DNA of 12,602 nt from Actinomycetota bacterium. Lineage in GTDB: Bacteria; Actinomycetota; Acidimicrobiia; Spongiisociales; UBA11373. The position numbers and the translations under genes are program-made. The stretch's first letter is position 1, and each line of letters opens with the position of its first letter. This document shows positions 5,570-11,912 of the stretch, in pieces. The stretch is from NCBI GenBank assembly GCA_003486285.1, contig DNGH01000265.1, positions 1 to 12,602 on the forward strand. Direction: 5' to 3'. Below the pieces are notes generated by a model. The model was not told the DNA's origin and did no database searches. It saw only the letters and a program-made list of their open reading frames with translations.

Positions 5570-6423
5570 CCGATCGCGACGCCCTCGTCGAGGCCATCAC
5601 CCGGGAGGTGCTCGCCACGCTGGCCGGCGAGGCCTGGGACGACTGCCTGGCGTGTGTCGGCGACTGCGTCTCCCACTCCGCTCCCAAGGTGCGTTCGGTG
5701 CTCGCCGCGGGAGCCACCCGGGTCACCTTCAACGGGGCAGGGGCCGACGTCCCCACCGACCTGGCGGGTTTCATCGATCACACCATGCTCAAGCCCGATG
5801 CCACCGCCGCAGAAATCGACCGGATGTGCGCCGAGGCGGTCGAGTTCGGATTCGCCTCGGTCTGCGTGAACCCGACCTGGGCCAAGCGGGTGGCCGATGC
5901 CGTCAAGGGCAGCGAGGTCGTGGCGTGCTGTGTGGTCGGCTTCCCGCTCGGGGCCACCACCGCCGAGATCAAGGCGATGGAGGCCCGCCGGGCGATCCGG
6001 GATGGGGCCCGCGAGATCGACATGGTCATCAATGTCGGGGCACTCAAGTCTGGTGACTACGACCTGGTGCGGCGCGACATCGCCGGGGTGTCGGAGGCCT
6101 GCCGCGAGGCCGGGGCACTGTGCAAGGTCATCCTCGAGACCGCCCTCCTCACCGACGAGGAGAAGGTGGTGGCCTCCCAACTCGCCGTCGCGGCCAAGGC
6201 CGACTTCGTCAAGACGTCCACCGGCTTCGGTCCAGGGGGCGCCACGGTCTATGACGTGGCTCTGATGCGGGAGGCGGTCGGACCCAAGGTCGGCGTGAAG
6301 GCGTCGGGCGGTATCCGCAGTGCCGAGGATGTCAGGCAGATGATCGCGGCCGGTGCCACCAGGATTGGGGCGTCGGCCGGGGTCCAGATCGTCACGGGAG
6401 GAGCATCGAGTGGCAGGAATTGA
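5566..6423 (+). CDS. deoC: Deoxyribose-phosphate aldolase (DeoC) with encapsulation peptide and Cys-motif extension
   Basis: A 285-residue class I aldolase that cleaves 2-deoxy-D-ribose-5-phosphate to glyceraldehyde-3-phosphate and acetaldehyde. The catalytic core begins near residue 66 (LAGFIDHTMLKPDAT). It contains Asp152 in EIDMVINVGAL, the Schiff-base Lys216 in ADFVKTSTGF and Lys245 in GVKASGGIR. The N-terminus is about 60 residues longer than a housekeeping DeoC. It holds an amphipathic helix (RDALVEAITREVLATLAG), a likely encapsulation peptide, then a segment with Cys27, Cys30 and Cys34 (CLACVGDC) and AAGATRV. The start overlaps the rpiB stop as ATGA. Acetaldehyde made here is the natural substrate of the aldehyde dehydrogenase in the same operon. 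Identity of the core is secure; the role of the Cys segment is unknown. Confidence 0.95.
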   Translation: MTDRDALVEAITREVLATLAGEAWDDCLACVGDCVSHSAPKVRSVLAAGATRVTFNGAGADVPTDLAGFIDHTMLKPDATAAEIDRMCAEAVEFGFASVCVNPTWAKRVADAVKGSEVVACCVVGFPLGATTAEIKAMEARRAIRDGAREIDMVINVGALKSGDYDLVRRDIAGVSEACREAGALCKVILETALLTDEEKVVASQLAVAAKADFVKTSTGFGPGGATVYDVALMREAVGPKVGVKASGGIRSAEDVRQMIAAGATRIGASAGVQIVTGGASSGRN

Positions 6424-7036
6424 TCTTCGGGGCTACTCGTTCCTCGACAGCCTCCAGCCGCAGTACGCCGCGTTTCTGGGAACGGTGGCGCAGGGGTTCC
6501 TACCCCTGGCCGGCGACGCCTCGCTCTATGTCGAGATCTCGCCGGGCATCGAGATCAACCGCCTCACCGACGTCGCCCTCAAGGCGACCAAGGTGAAGCC
6601 GGGCATGCAGATCGTCGAGCGCTACTTCGGATTGCTCGAGGTCCACTCGCCGTCGCAGGCGGAGACCCGTGCCGCCGGCGCCGCGATCCTGGCCGAGATC
6701 GGCGCCAAGGAGGCGGATCGCATCAAGCCGCGCATCGCCTCGAGCCAGATCATCCGTCGGATCGACGACCATCAGGCGCAGCTGATCAACCGGATGCGGC
6801 ACGGCCAGATGATCATTCCCGGCCAGACCCTGTACCTGCTGGAGATGGAGCCGGCCTCGTACGCCGCCATCGCCGCCAACGAGGCGGAGAAGGCTGCCAA
6901 CATCAACGTCCTCGAAGTGCGATCCTTCGGATCGCTGGGCCGGGTATATCTGGGCGGCGAGGAGCGGGACATCGACGTGGGCTGGCGCGCCGCAGTGGCC
7001 GCCCTCGAGGGTTTGTCGGGTCGAGAGAGTTCATGA
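6410..7036 (+). CDS. BMC-T shell protein (tandem-domain trimer, probably the stacked/gated type)
   Basis: A 208-residue shell protein with two BMC domains. It forms pseudohexameric trimers in the facets of the microcompartment. The N-terminus (IDLRGYSFLDSLQPQYAAFL), EISPGIEINRLTDVALKAT and IDDHQAQLINRMRHGQMI recall, from memory, the H. ochraceum BMC-T that forms stacked double trimers. IVERYFG (68-74) may place Glu70-Arg71 at a gated pore like the Glu-Arg pair of CsoS1D; this is inference. It contains no Cys, so it is not an Fe-S BMC-T of the PduT kind. The GTG at 6410 has GGGAGGAG about 6 nt upstream and overlaps the deoC end by 14 nt; the frame continues upstream to 6353 without family similarity. 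Confidence 0.9.
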   Translation: MAGIDLRGYSFLDSLQPQYAAFLGTVAQGFLPLAGDASLYVEISPGIEINRLTDVALKATKVKPGMQIVERYFGLLEVHSPSQAETRAAGAAILAEIGAKEADRIKPRIASSQIIRRIDDHQAQLINRMRHGQMIIPGQTLYLLEMEPASYAAIAANEAEKAANINVLEVRSFGSLGRVYLGGEERDIDVGWRAAVAALEGLSGRESS

Positions 7037-7083
7037 CCGGGACCACTCCGACGAGATCCGAACGAAAGGGAGAATGAAGACCC

Positions 7084-7386
7084 ATGGCTGAAGCACTGGG
7101 AATGATCGAATGCCGCGGATTCGCGGCGATGGTGGAGGCGGCGGACGCCATGGTGAAGGCCGCCAAGGTCGAGCTGGTGTCGTATGAGAAGACCGGCGGC
7201 GGCTACGTGACGGCCGTCGTGCGCGGCGACGTCGCCGCGGTGAAGGCCGCGATCGACGCCGGTACCCGTGGTGCCGAGAAGGTCGGCGAGGTGGTCTCCA
7301 CGCACGTCATCGCCCGTCCCCACGTCAATATCGACCTGGTCCTGCCACTCGGCCGCGCCGACGAGGCTGCGGCGGAGTCGGCCTAA
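7084..7386 (+). CDS. BMC-H shell hexamer protein
   Basis: A 100-residue single-domain shell protein, the major facet hexamer. The start ALGMIECRGF, the interface segment DAMVKAAKVELVSYEKTGGGYVT with Lys25, VRGDVAAVKAA and the ending ARPHVNIDLVLPLG are classical BMC-H features. The pore loop is GGG at 38-40. A short polar tail follows residue 90. This is the only BMC-H gene in the window, so the hexagonal facets would be built mainly from it. A gap of 47 nt follows the BMC-T gene, the longest in the operon, and AAGGGAGA (7066-7073) is the probable ribosome-binding site, about 10 nt before the ATG. Confidence 0.97.
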   Translation: MAEALGMIECRGFAAMVEAADAMVKAAKVELVSYEKTGGGYVTAVVRGDVAAVKAAIDAGTRGAEKVGEVVSTHVIARPHVNIDLVLPLGRADEAAAESA

Positions 7387-7401
7387 CCGGGAGGGGGGCA
7401 A

Positions 7402-7689
7402 GTGCTCCTCGGCCGCGTCGTCGGCACCGTGGTGGCCTCGCGCAAGGAGGCCACGCTGGAGGGCCTCAAGTTCCTCGTCATCCGACAGATCGACGTCGAC
7501 GAGTCCGACACCTCGGGCTACGTCGTCGCCGCCGATGCCGTCGGCGCCGGGGTGGGCGAGGTGGTGATGTATGCCACCGGCTCCTCGGCGCGCCAGACCG
7601 TCTACACCCGCGACCGGCCCTGCGACGCGGTGGTCATGGCGATCGTCGACACCTGGGAGGTGGGTGGCGACGTGAAGTACGTGAAGTGA
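7402..7689 (+). CDS. BMC-P shell vertex pentamer protein (EutN/CcmL family), copy 1
   Basis: A 95-residue pentamer subunit that caps the vertices of the icosahedral shell. The opening LLGRVVGTVVASRKEATLEGLKFLVI, AADAVGAGVGEVVMYATGSSARQT and the late AVVMAIVDTWEV are the standard EutN/CcmL pattern. The start is GTG, preceded by GAGGGGGG about 4 nt upstream, and lies 15 nt after the BMC-H stop. It is the copy closest to the family norm, and its C-terminus (GGDVKYVK) is short. Confidence 0.96.
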   Translation: MLLGRVVGTVVASRKEATLEGLKFLVIRQIDVDESDTSGYVVAADAVGAGVGEVVMYATGSSARQTVYTRDRPCDAVVMAIVDTWEVGGDVKYVK

Positions 7690-7690
7690 G

Positions 7691-9142
7691 ATGAAGCCTT
7701 ACTCCGACCAGGACGTCCAGGCCATCATCGCCCGGGTGCGGTCGCGCCTCGGGGGCACCGCCGATGCGGCACCCCTCCACCCCCGGGTGCCGGTGGACAT
7801 CCCCGACACCTCCCTGGGGGAGGGAATGTTCGCCACGGTGGACGAAGCGGTCAACGCCGCCGAGCGCGCCTACGAGCGCTACACCGCCCTGGGCACCGGG
7901 ATCCGCACCGCGGTGGTGTCGTCGATCCGCGCGGTGATGCTCGCCAATGCCGAGCACCTCGCCAAGCTCGCCCATGAGGAGACCGGGTTGGGCCGGGTCG
8001 AGGACAAGGTGCGCAAGAACATCCTGGTGAGCACCCGGACCCCAGGTCCGGAGGACCTGGAACCGCTCATCGAGACCGGTGACGGCGGGATGATGCTCAC
8101 CGAGCACGCCCCTTTCGGAGTGATCGGATCGATCACCCCGTCGACCAACCCGACGGCGACGATCATCAACAACACCATCGCCATCCTCAGCGGCGGCAAT
8201 GCGGTCGTCTTCAACGCCCACCCCGGGGCGAAGCGGGTCTCCGCGGAGAACGTGCGCCTGCTCAACCGCGCGGTCCTCGCCGCCGGCGGACCACCCGATC
8301 TGATCACCGCAGTGCCCGAGCCGACGATCCAGACCGCCCAGGAGTTGATGCATCACCCCAAGGTCCGCGTCCTGCTGGTCACGGGCGGCCCGGCGGTGGT
8401 GCGGGAGGCGCTCAAGACCGACAAACGGGCGATCACCGCCGGGCCCGGCAACCCCCCGGCGGTCGTGGACGACACCGCCGATCTCGACCGGGCCGCCCGT
8501 GACATCGTCGCCGGGGCCTCGTTCGACAACAACCTCATCTGCACCTGTGAGAAGACGACGATCGCGGTGAAGTCCGTCGCCGACGAACTGGTCCGGGAAA
8601 TGGCCCGTCACGGCTCCCATGTGCTCAAGGAGCACGAGCTGCGCAAGGTGGAGCGCGTGATCTTCGAGACGATGGGCCCCCCGGGGAAGCCCGGTGTCAT
8701 CAATCGGGCGTGGGTGGGCAAGAACGCCCGCGACATCGCCACGGCTGCCGGCGTAGACGTGGACGGCGACCCTCGCCTCCTGGTGGCGGTGGTGCCCAAC
8801 GACCACAACCTGGTGTGGACCGAGCAGATGATGCCGGTGATGCCGGTGACCGCGGTCCCCGACATCGATGCCGCCATCGACCTGGCCATCCGATCGGAGC
8901 ACCGCTTCCGCCACACCGCCTCGATCCACTCCAACAACGTCGCCACGATCACTCGCATGGCGCGGTCGATCGACGTGTCGATCTTCATCGCCAATGGGCC
9001 CAACTACGCCGGCCTCGGACAGGGCGGCGAGGGGTTCACGTCGTTCTCCATCGCCAGCCCCTCGGGGGACGGGATGACCCGGCCCATCACCTTCACCCGG
9101 GAGCGGCGCATCGCGGTGGTCGGCGCGCTGAGGATCGTCTGA
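7691..9142 (+). CDS. CoA-acylating aldehyde dehydrogenase (PduP-like), BMC core enzyme
   Basis: A 483-residue NAD-dependent enzyme that should oxidise an aldehyde, here most likely acetaldehyde from DeoC, to its acyl-CoA within the microcompartment. The N-terminal helix SDQDVQAIIARVRSRLGG and a Pro/Ala linker form an encapsulation peptide as in PduP. The nucleotide-binding part shows TPSTNPTATIINNTIAILSGGNAVVF (about 149-174) and LLVTGGPAVVREAL. The catalytic loop is SFDNNLICTCEK with Cys284 as probable nucleophile; a second Cys (286) lies two residues later. The enzyme begins 1 nt after the BMC-P stop and ends 1 nt before the next BMC-T. The exact aldehyde is inferred from the neighbouring aldolase. 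Confidence 0.95.
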   Translation: MKPYSDQDVQAIIARVRSRLGGTADAAPLHPRVPVDIPDTSLGEGMFATVDEAVNAAERAYERYTALGTGIRTAVVSSIRAVMLANAEHLAKLAHEETGLGRVEDKVRKNILVSTRTPGPEDLEPLIETGDGGMMLTEHAPFGVIGSITPSTNPTATIINNTIAILSGGNAVVFNAHPGAKRVSAENVRLLNRAVLAAGGPPDLITAVPEPTIQTAQELMHHPKVRVLLVTGGPAVVREALKTDKRAITAGPGNPPAVVDDTADLDRAARDIVAGASFDNNLICTCEKTTIAVKSVADELVREMARHGSHVLKEHELRKVERVIFETMGPPGKPGVINRAWVGKNARDIATAAGVDVDGDPRLLVAVVPNDHNLVWTEQMMPVMPVTAVPDIDAAIDLAIRSEHRFRHTASIHSNNVATITRMARSIDVSIFIANGPNYAGLGQGGEGFTSFSIASPSGDGMTRPITFTRERRIAVVGALRIV

Positions 9143-9143
9143 G

Positions 9144-9746
9144 ATGAACCCCGCCCTCGCCCTGCTCGAGTTCGGGTCGATCGCCACGGGCATCCGGGCG
9201 GGGGATGCGATGATCAAGCGGGGCCTGGTGTCCGAGATCGTCGCCGGCACCGTTCACTCCGGCAAGTATCTGGTGCTCGTCGTCGGAGAGGTCGGTGCCG
9301 TCGAGGAGGCGGTGGCCGCCGGAGTGGAGGCGGGCGGCTCCGAACTCCTCGACCTGGTGCTGCTCGCCGACGTCCATCCCAGGGTGGCTGCCGCTGTCCG
9401 CGGGGCGCGGGTGGGCCCGGCGGGTGAGGCCCTCGGCGTGATCGAGACGAAGACGGTCGCGGCCACGATCGAGGCCGCCGACGCTGCGGTCAAGGGCGCG
9501 ACCGTGGAACTGGTGGAGGTACATCTGGCCGACGGTCTCGGTGGCAAGGGCTACGCCCTCTTCTCAGGGACGGTGTCCGATGTCGAGGCGGCCGTCGCCA
9601 TCGGCCTCGGCCGCCTCGCTCCGGGCATGCTGGTGGGCTCCGTCGTCATCCCGAGGCTGCACGACGAGATGGGCGACAACATCTTCGAGCACTTCCGGTT
9701 CGGCGGCCGCATCGGTTGGGACGGCGGGTTCGATGCAGCTGGCTGA
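9144..9746 (+). CDS. BMC-T shell protein (tandem-domain trimer, single-layer type)
   Basis: A 200-residue shell protein of two consecutive BMC domains. Domain 1 spans about 3-90 (ALLEFGSIATGIRAGDAMIKRG, HSGKYLVLVVGEVGAVEEAV). Domain 2 spans about 95-172 (EALGVIETKTVAATIEAADAAVKGA, GLGGKGYALFSGTVSDVEAAV). The two are clearly related to each other and both keep the normal BMC order, unlike the BMC-T at 6410. From memory it resembles the H. ochraceum single-layer BMC-T1. A tail after 175 (DNIFEHFRFGGRIGWDGGFDAAG) is extra and Gly/aromatic-rich. The ATG is 1 nt after the dehydrogenase stop. Confidence 0.93.
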   Translation: MNPALALLEFGSIATGIRAGDAMIKRGLVSEIVAGTVHSGKYLVLVVGEVGAVEEAVAAGVEAGGSELLDLVLLADVHPRVAAAVRGARVGPAGEALGVIETKTVAATIEAADAAVKGATVELVEVHLADGLGGKGYALFSGTVSDVEAAVAIGLGRLAPGMLVGSVVIPRLHDEMGDNIFEHFRFGGRIGWDGGFDAAG

Positions 9747-10005
9747 GGTGATCGGCACCGTGGTCGCCTCGGTCAAGGCCGAGGGGCTCGAAGGGGTGCG
9801 TTTCCTGATCGTTCAACCCCTCGACCGCCACCGCCGCCCCAAGGGTCGTCCGGTGGTGGCCGGCGACGCCGTGGCCATGGCCGGCCCCGGCGAGCTCGTC
9901 TACATCGTGGGCAGCCGGGAAGCGGCCCTGGCGATGCCGGTGCCCTTCGTCCCCGTCGATCACGCCATCGTCGGCATCGTGGATGCCGTGGAGCGGCTCT
10001 CGTGA
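9733..10005 (+). CDS. BMC-P shell vertex pentamer protein (EutN/CcmL family), copy 2
   Basis: A 90-residue pentamer subunit. MQLAEVIGTVVASVKAEGLEGVRFLIVQPL, VVAGDAVAMAGPGELVYIVGSREAAL and DHAIVGIVDAVERL follow the family pattern. It is the most divergent of the three copies, with a basic segment RHRRPKGRP in the loop before VVAGDAV. The ATG lies 14 nt inside the end of the BMC-T gene and the stop overlaps the next start as GTGA, so translation is probably coupled on both sides. The same frame is open from 9541 but that part only shadows the BMC-T gene. Confidence 0.94.
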   Translation: MQLAEVIGTVVASVKAEGLEGVRFLIVQPLDRHRRPKGRPVVAGDAVAMAGPGELVYIVGSREAALAMPVPFVPVDHAIVGIVDAVERLS

Positions 10006-10298
10006 AGCTGGGCCGTGTCGCCGGCACCGTGGTCTCGACGATCAGCCATCCGATCTACGACGGCCGCCGGCTGCTGATGTGCGACCTCCTCTCGGCCGAT
10101 GGTGCGGACACCGAGGACTACCTGATCTGTGTCGATGCCGTTGGTGCCGGTGCCGGCGAGGTGGTGCTGATCCTCGACGAGGGCAACGGGGCGCGCCAGA
10201 TCGTCGGAGATCCGGACGCCCCGATCCGTGCCGTGATCGTCGGCATCGTCGACGAGTTGCTCGTCGACGGTTCTCTCCACGATGTGACCGGCGGGTAG
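10002..10298 (+). CDS. BMC-P shell vertex pentamer protein (EutN/CcmL family), copy 3
   Basis: A 98-residue pentamer subunit, last gene of the microcompartment operon. KLGRVAGTVVSTISHPIYDGRRLLMCDLL, CVDAVGAGAGEVVLILDEGNGARQI and AVIVGIVDELLVDG match the EutN/CcmL family. GNGARQI resembles GSSARQT of copy 1, so copies 1 and 3 look closer to each other than to copy 2. The start is GTG overlapping the previous TGA. Three BMC-P genes for one shell suggest either mixed vertices or specialised vertices, as known for the H. ochraceum shell. Confidence 0.95.
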   Translation: MKLGRVAGTVVSTISHPIYDGRRLLMCDLLSADGADTEDYLICVDAVGAGAGEVVLILDEGNGARQIVGDPDAPIRAVIVGIVDELLVDGSLHDVTGG

Positions 10299-10301
10299 GC
10301 T
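10296..10301 (+). promoter_or_regulatory. Possible -10 box (TAGGCT) of the first lipoprotein, overlapping the BMC-P stop codon
   Basis: TAGGCT begins with the TAG stop of the last BMC-P gene. Start of transcription about 6-9 nt later would give a short leader carrying the purine-rich GAAGAGAGAG before the ATG at 10326. This would separate the lipoproteins from the microcompartment operon. No -35 is evident. Confidence 0.4.
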
Positions 10302-10325
10302 GGCGCCATCGGCGAAGAGAGAGTC

Positions 10326-10727
10326 ATGCGTCGCGTTGCCGCCGTTCTGATCGCGGTTCTTGCACTGGTGCCGGCCTGTGGCGACGACGATGCGCCCGTG
10401 TCGATGGATCCGGCTGACATCGACACCTGCGAGGGCGCCGCCGATGCGATGATCGCAGTGCTCGACGACACCCTCGTGATCGTCGATTCGATGACGCCGG
10501 AGGAGTTGGCGGCGCTCGGTTCGGACGCGCTTCCCCCGGCTCTGGTCGACGTCCGGACCCGGGGCGAAGCCCTGGCGGAACGCGCCGAGGTGATCGGGTG
10601 CGAGGACGAGCAGATGGCGGCGCTGCTTGCGGCGCGAGCGGATGAACTCAGTTCGGACACGGTGTTCGGCCAGTTCCTGATCGAGTCGCTTCGCTCCGGT
10701 GCCGGCAGCGTGTTCCTGGGGGAGTAG
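10326..10727 (+). CDS. Small predicted lipoprotein, first of a tandem paralogous pair
   Basis: A 133-residue protein with a lipoprotein signal peptide: two Arg, a hydrophobic stretch (4-15) and the Cys18 of LVPAC. The Pro before the Ala is unusual for a lipobox. An acidic mature part follows (GDDDAPVSMDPADIDTCEGAADAM), predicted mostly helical, with further Cys at DTC and VIGC. It shares with the next gene the pattern DTC, a helical segment, then an LPPALVDVRTRGEALAERAEVIGC-like segment and a final helix. A GAAGAGAGAG ribosome-binding region precedes the ATG. No known family was recognised; it is probably attached to the outer face of the membrane. Confidence 0.75.
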   Translation: MRRVAAVLIAVLALVPACGDDDAPVSMDPADIDTCEGAADAMIAVLDDTLVIVDSMTPEELAALGSDALPPALVDVRTRGEALAERAEVIGCEDEQMAALLAARADELSSDTVFGQFLIESLRSGAGSVFLGE

Positions 10728-10770
10728 CGCCCGGGCGTTCGCCGCGGCATCGGAACTCGCTGCCGGGGTT

Positions 10771-10776
10771 TACCCT
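10771..10776 (+). promoter_or_regulatory. Possible -10 box (TACCCT) of the second lipoprotein
   Basis: TACCCT stands 9 nt before the GTG at 10786, close to the leaderless spacing seen elsewhere in this window, and no ribosome-binding site lies between them. It supports the GTG as the real start. The spacing is a little long, so the assignment is tentative. Confidence 0.4.
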
Positions 10777-10785
10777 CGCTGCGAC

Positions 10786-11178
10786 GTGCCCATTCGGATC
10801 ACTGCGTTCATCGCCATGTTCCTGGTCGTCGCCGCCTGTGACTCAGGGACGGCGACTCCGACGACCTCCCCCCCCGGTGTGCCCACGACCACCACCACCA
10901 TCGAGGACGACACCTGCGGTCGTCTCGCCGCGGACACGGCCACCTACCTGGAGACGCTGATCGAGGTGCTCGACCAGGTCACGCTCGACGAGGCCCGGGA
11001 TCCGAGCGCATGGCCGGAGGCGCTGATCGCGTTGGAGCAACAAGGCCACGATCTCGACGCCCGCGCCGCCGAGATGCGCTGCGATCCCGGCCAGGTCCAG
11101 ACCGCAGCGTTCCTCGCCGCCGACCTCGATCCGGATTCGGACCTGGCGCGCTACCTGCTCGCCCTGATGGGGCGCTAG
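10786..11178 (+). CDS. Small predicted lipoprotein, second of a tandem paralogous pair
   Basis: A 130-residue protein starting at GTG. The signal peptide is PIRITAFIAMFLVVAAC with a good lipobox (VAAC). A Thr/Pro-rich linker (TATPTTSPPGVPTTTTT) follows, typical of extracytoplasmic actinobacterial lipoproteins. The mature domain (DDTCGRLAADTATYLETL, WPEALIALEQQGHDLDARAAEM, RCDPGQVQTAAFLAADL) parallels the preceding lipoprotein, including two conserved Cys that could form a disulfide. The frame is open upstream to 10699, but that part would bury the signal peptide. It ends 3 nt before the convergent pgl stop. Function unknown. Confidence 0.75.
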   Translation: MPIRITAFIAMFLVVAACDSGTATPTTSPPGVPTTTTTIEDDTCGRLAADTATYLETLIEVLDQVTLDEARDPSAWPEALIALEQQGHDLDARAAEMRCDPGQVQTAAFLAADLDPDSDLARYLLALMGR

Positions 11179-11181
11179 GGC

Positions 11182-11859
11182 TCAGAGCAGCCGTGCCGCG
11201 GCTCGGTCCACGAGCCACACCGGATCGCGAGCCTCCCGGGAGACGCGCGCCGCGGGCAGATCGGATCCCGCGGCGAGGACCGCGGCCAAGGCCTCGGCCT
11301 TGCGCTCACCGGCTACCAGGAACATGGTGTGATGGGCGCGCCCCAGCAGCGCGTACGTGGCGGTGAGTCGCCAGCCGCGTTCGGGCACCTCGATCGCGAC
11401 GAAGTCGCGAGCCGGATCGGGCGGAGGGCACTCTCGAAACAGCGAGGCGGTGTGCCCGTCCTCACCCAGTCCGAGCACGACGAGATGCGGCTCCAGGCCG
11501 TCCGGGCCCATGGCGAGGAACTCGGGCAGTGCCCGTTCGTAGCTCCGCGCGGACTCGTGGACCGACTCGAGCCACGGGATGGTGTGAAGGCGCATGGGCA
11601 CCCGGTCCGCCAGCGTGGCGCGGACCATCCCGGCATTGCAGTCGGGGTGGTCGGGGGGGACGTAGCGCTCATCGGTCATCCACGCGTCGACACGGGGCCA
11701 ATCCAGGCGCATCTGCGCCAGGTGCCGATAGGTCGCCGCGGGGGTGTTACCTCCGGCCAGACCGACATCGACCGGACCGGCGCCACCAACCAGCGCGGCG
11801 ATCATCTCGGCGGCTGCTGCCGCGAGGGCGTCGCCATCGGAGAACACACGGACGGTCAC
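11182..11859 (-). CDS. pgl: 6-phosphogluconolactonase
   Basis: A 225-residue cytosolic enzyme that hydrolyses 6-phosphoglucono-1,5-lactone in the oxidative pentose phosphate pathway. Family motifs are DVGLAGGNTPAATYRHL, WMTDERYVPPDHPDCNAGM and LVVLGLGEDGHTASLF; the length is normal for Pgl/DevB. The GTG at 11859 gives MTVRVFSDGDAL, the expected N-terminus. The frame runs on to 11934 but that part would overlap the divergent hydrolase gene. It is convergent with the lipoproteins and is not accompanied by zwf or other pathway genes within the window. Confidence 0.93.
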   Translation of the reverse strand: MTVRVFSDGDALAAAAAEMIAALVGGAGPVDVGLAGGNTPAATYRHLAQMRLDWPRVDAWMTDERYVPPDHPDCNAGMVRATLADRVPMRLHTIPWLESVHESARSYERALPEFLAMGPDGLEPHLVVLGLGEDGHTASLFRECPPPDPARDFVAIEVPERGWRLTATYALLGRAHHTMFLVAGERKAEALAAVLAAGSDLPAARVSREARDPVWLVDRAAARLL

Positions 11860-11869
11860 GATGTCGGCG

Positions 11870-11875
11870 ATGGTA
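11870..11875 (-). promoter_or_regulatory. Possible -10 box (TACCAT) for pgl
   Basis: On the minus strand TACCAT lies 10 nt before the GTG start, leaving room for only a 3-4 nt leader, so pgl would be nearly leaderless. It and the box at 11901-11906 would form a tight divergent promoter pair. Confidence 0.4.
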
Positions 11876-11900
11876 GGAGCCGGGCGCGGTAGCCCCCGGG

Positions 11901-11906
11901 TACCCT
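11901..11906 (+). promoter_or_regulatory. Leaderless-type -10 box (TACCCT) of the alpha/beta hydrolase
   Basis: TACCCT is followed by exactly 6 nt and then the ATG at 11913, the spacing also found for the HTH gene and rpiB. No ribosome-binding site lies between. Confidence 0.55.
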
Positions 11907-11912
11907 CGCCCG

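Noticed and set aside
6353..6409. Longer N-terminus for the first BMC-T.
   Set aside because: It overlaps the 3' end of deoC, is Arg/Pro-rich, and GTG 6410 has GGGAGGAG upstream.
10296..10325. Terminator after the BMC operon.
   Set aside because: No hairpin followed by a T run is visible between the last BMC-P gene and the first lipoprotein.
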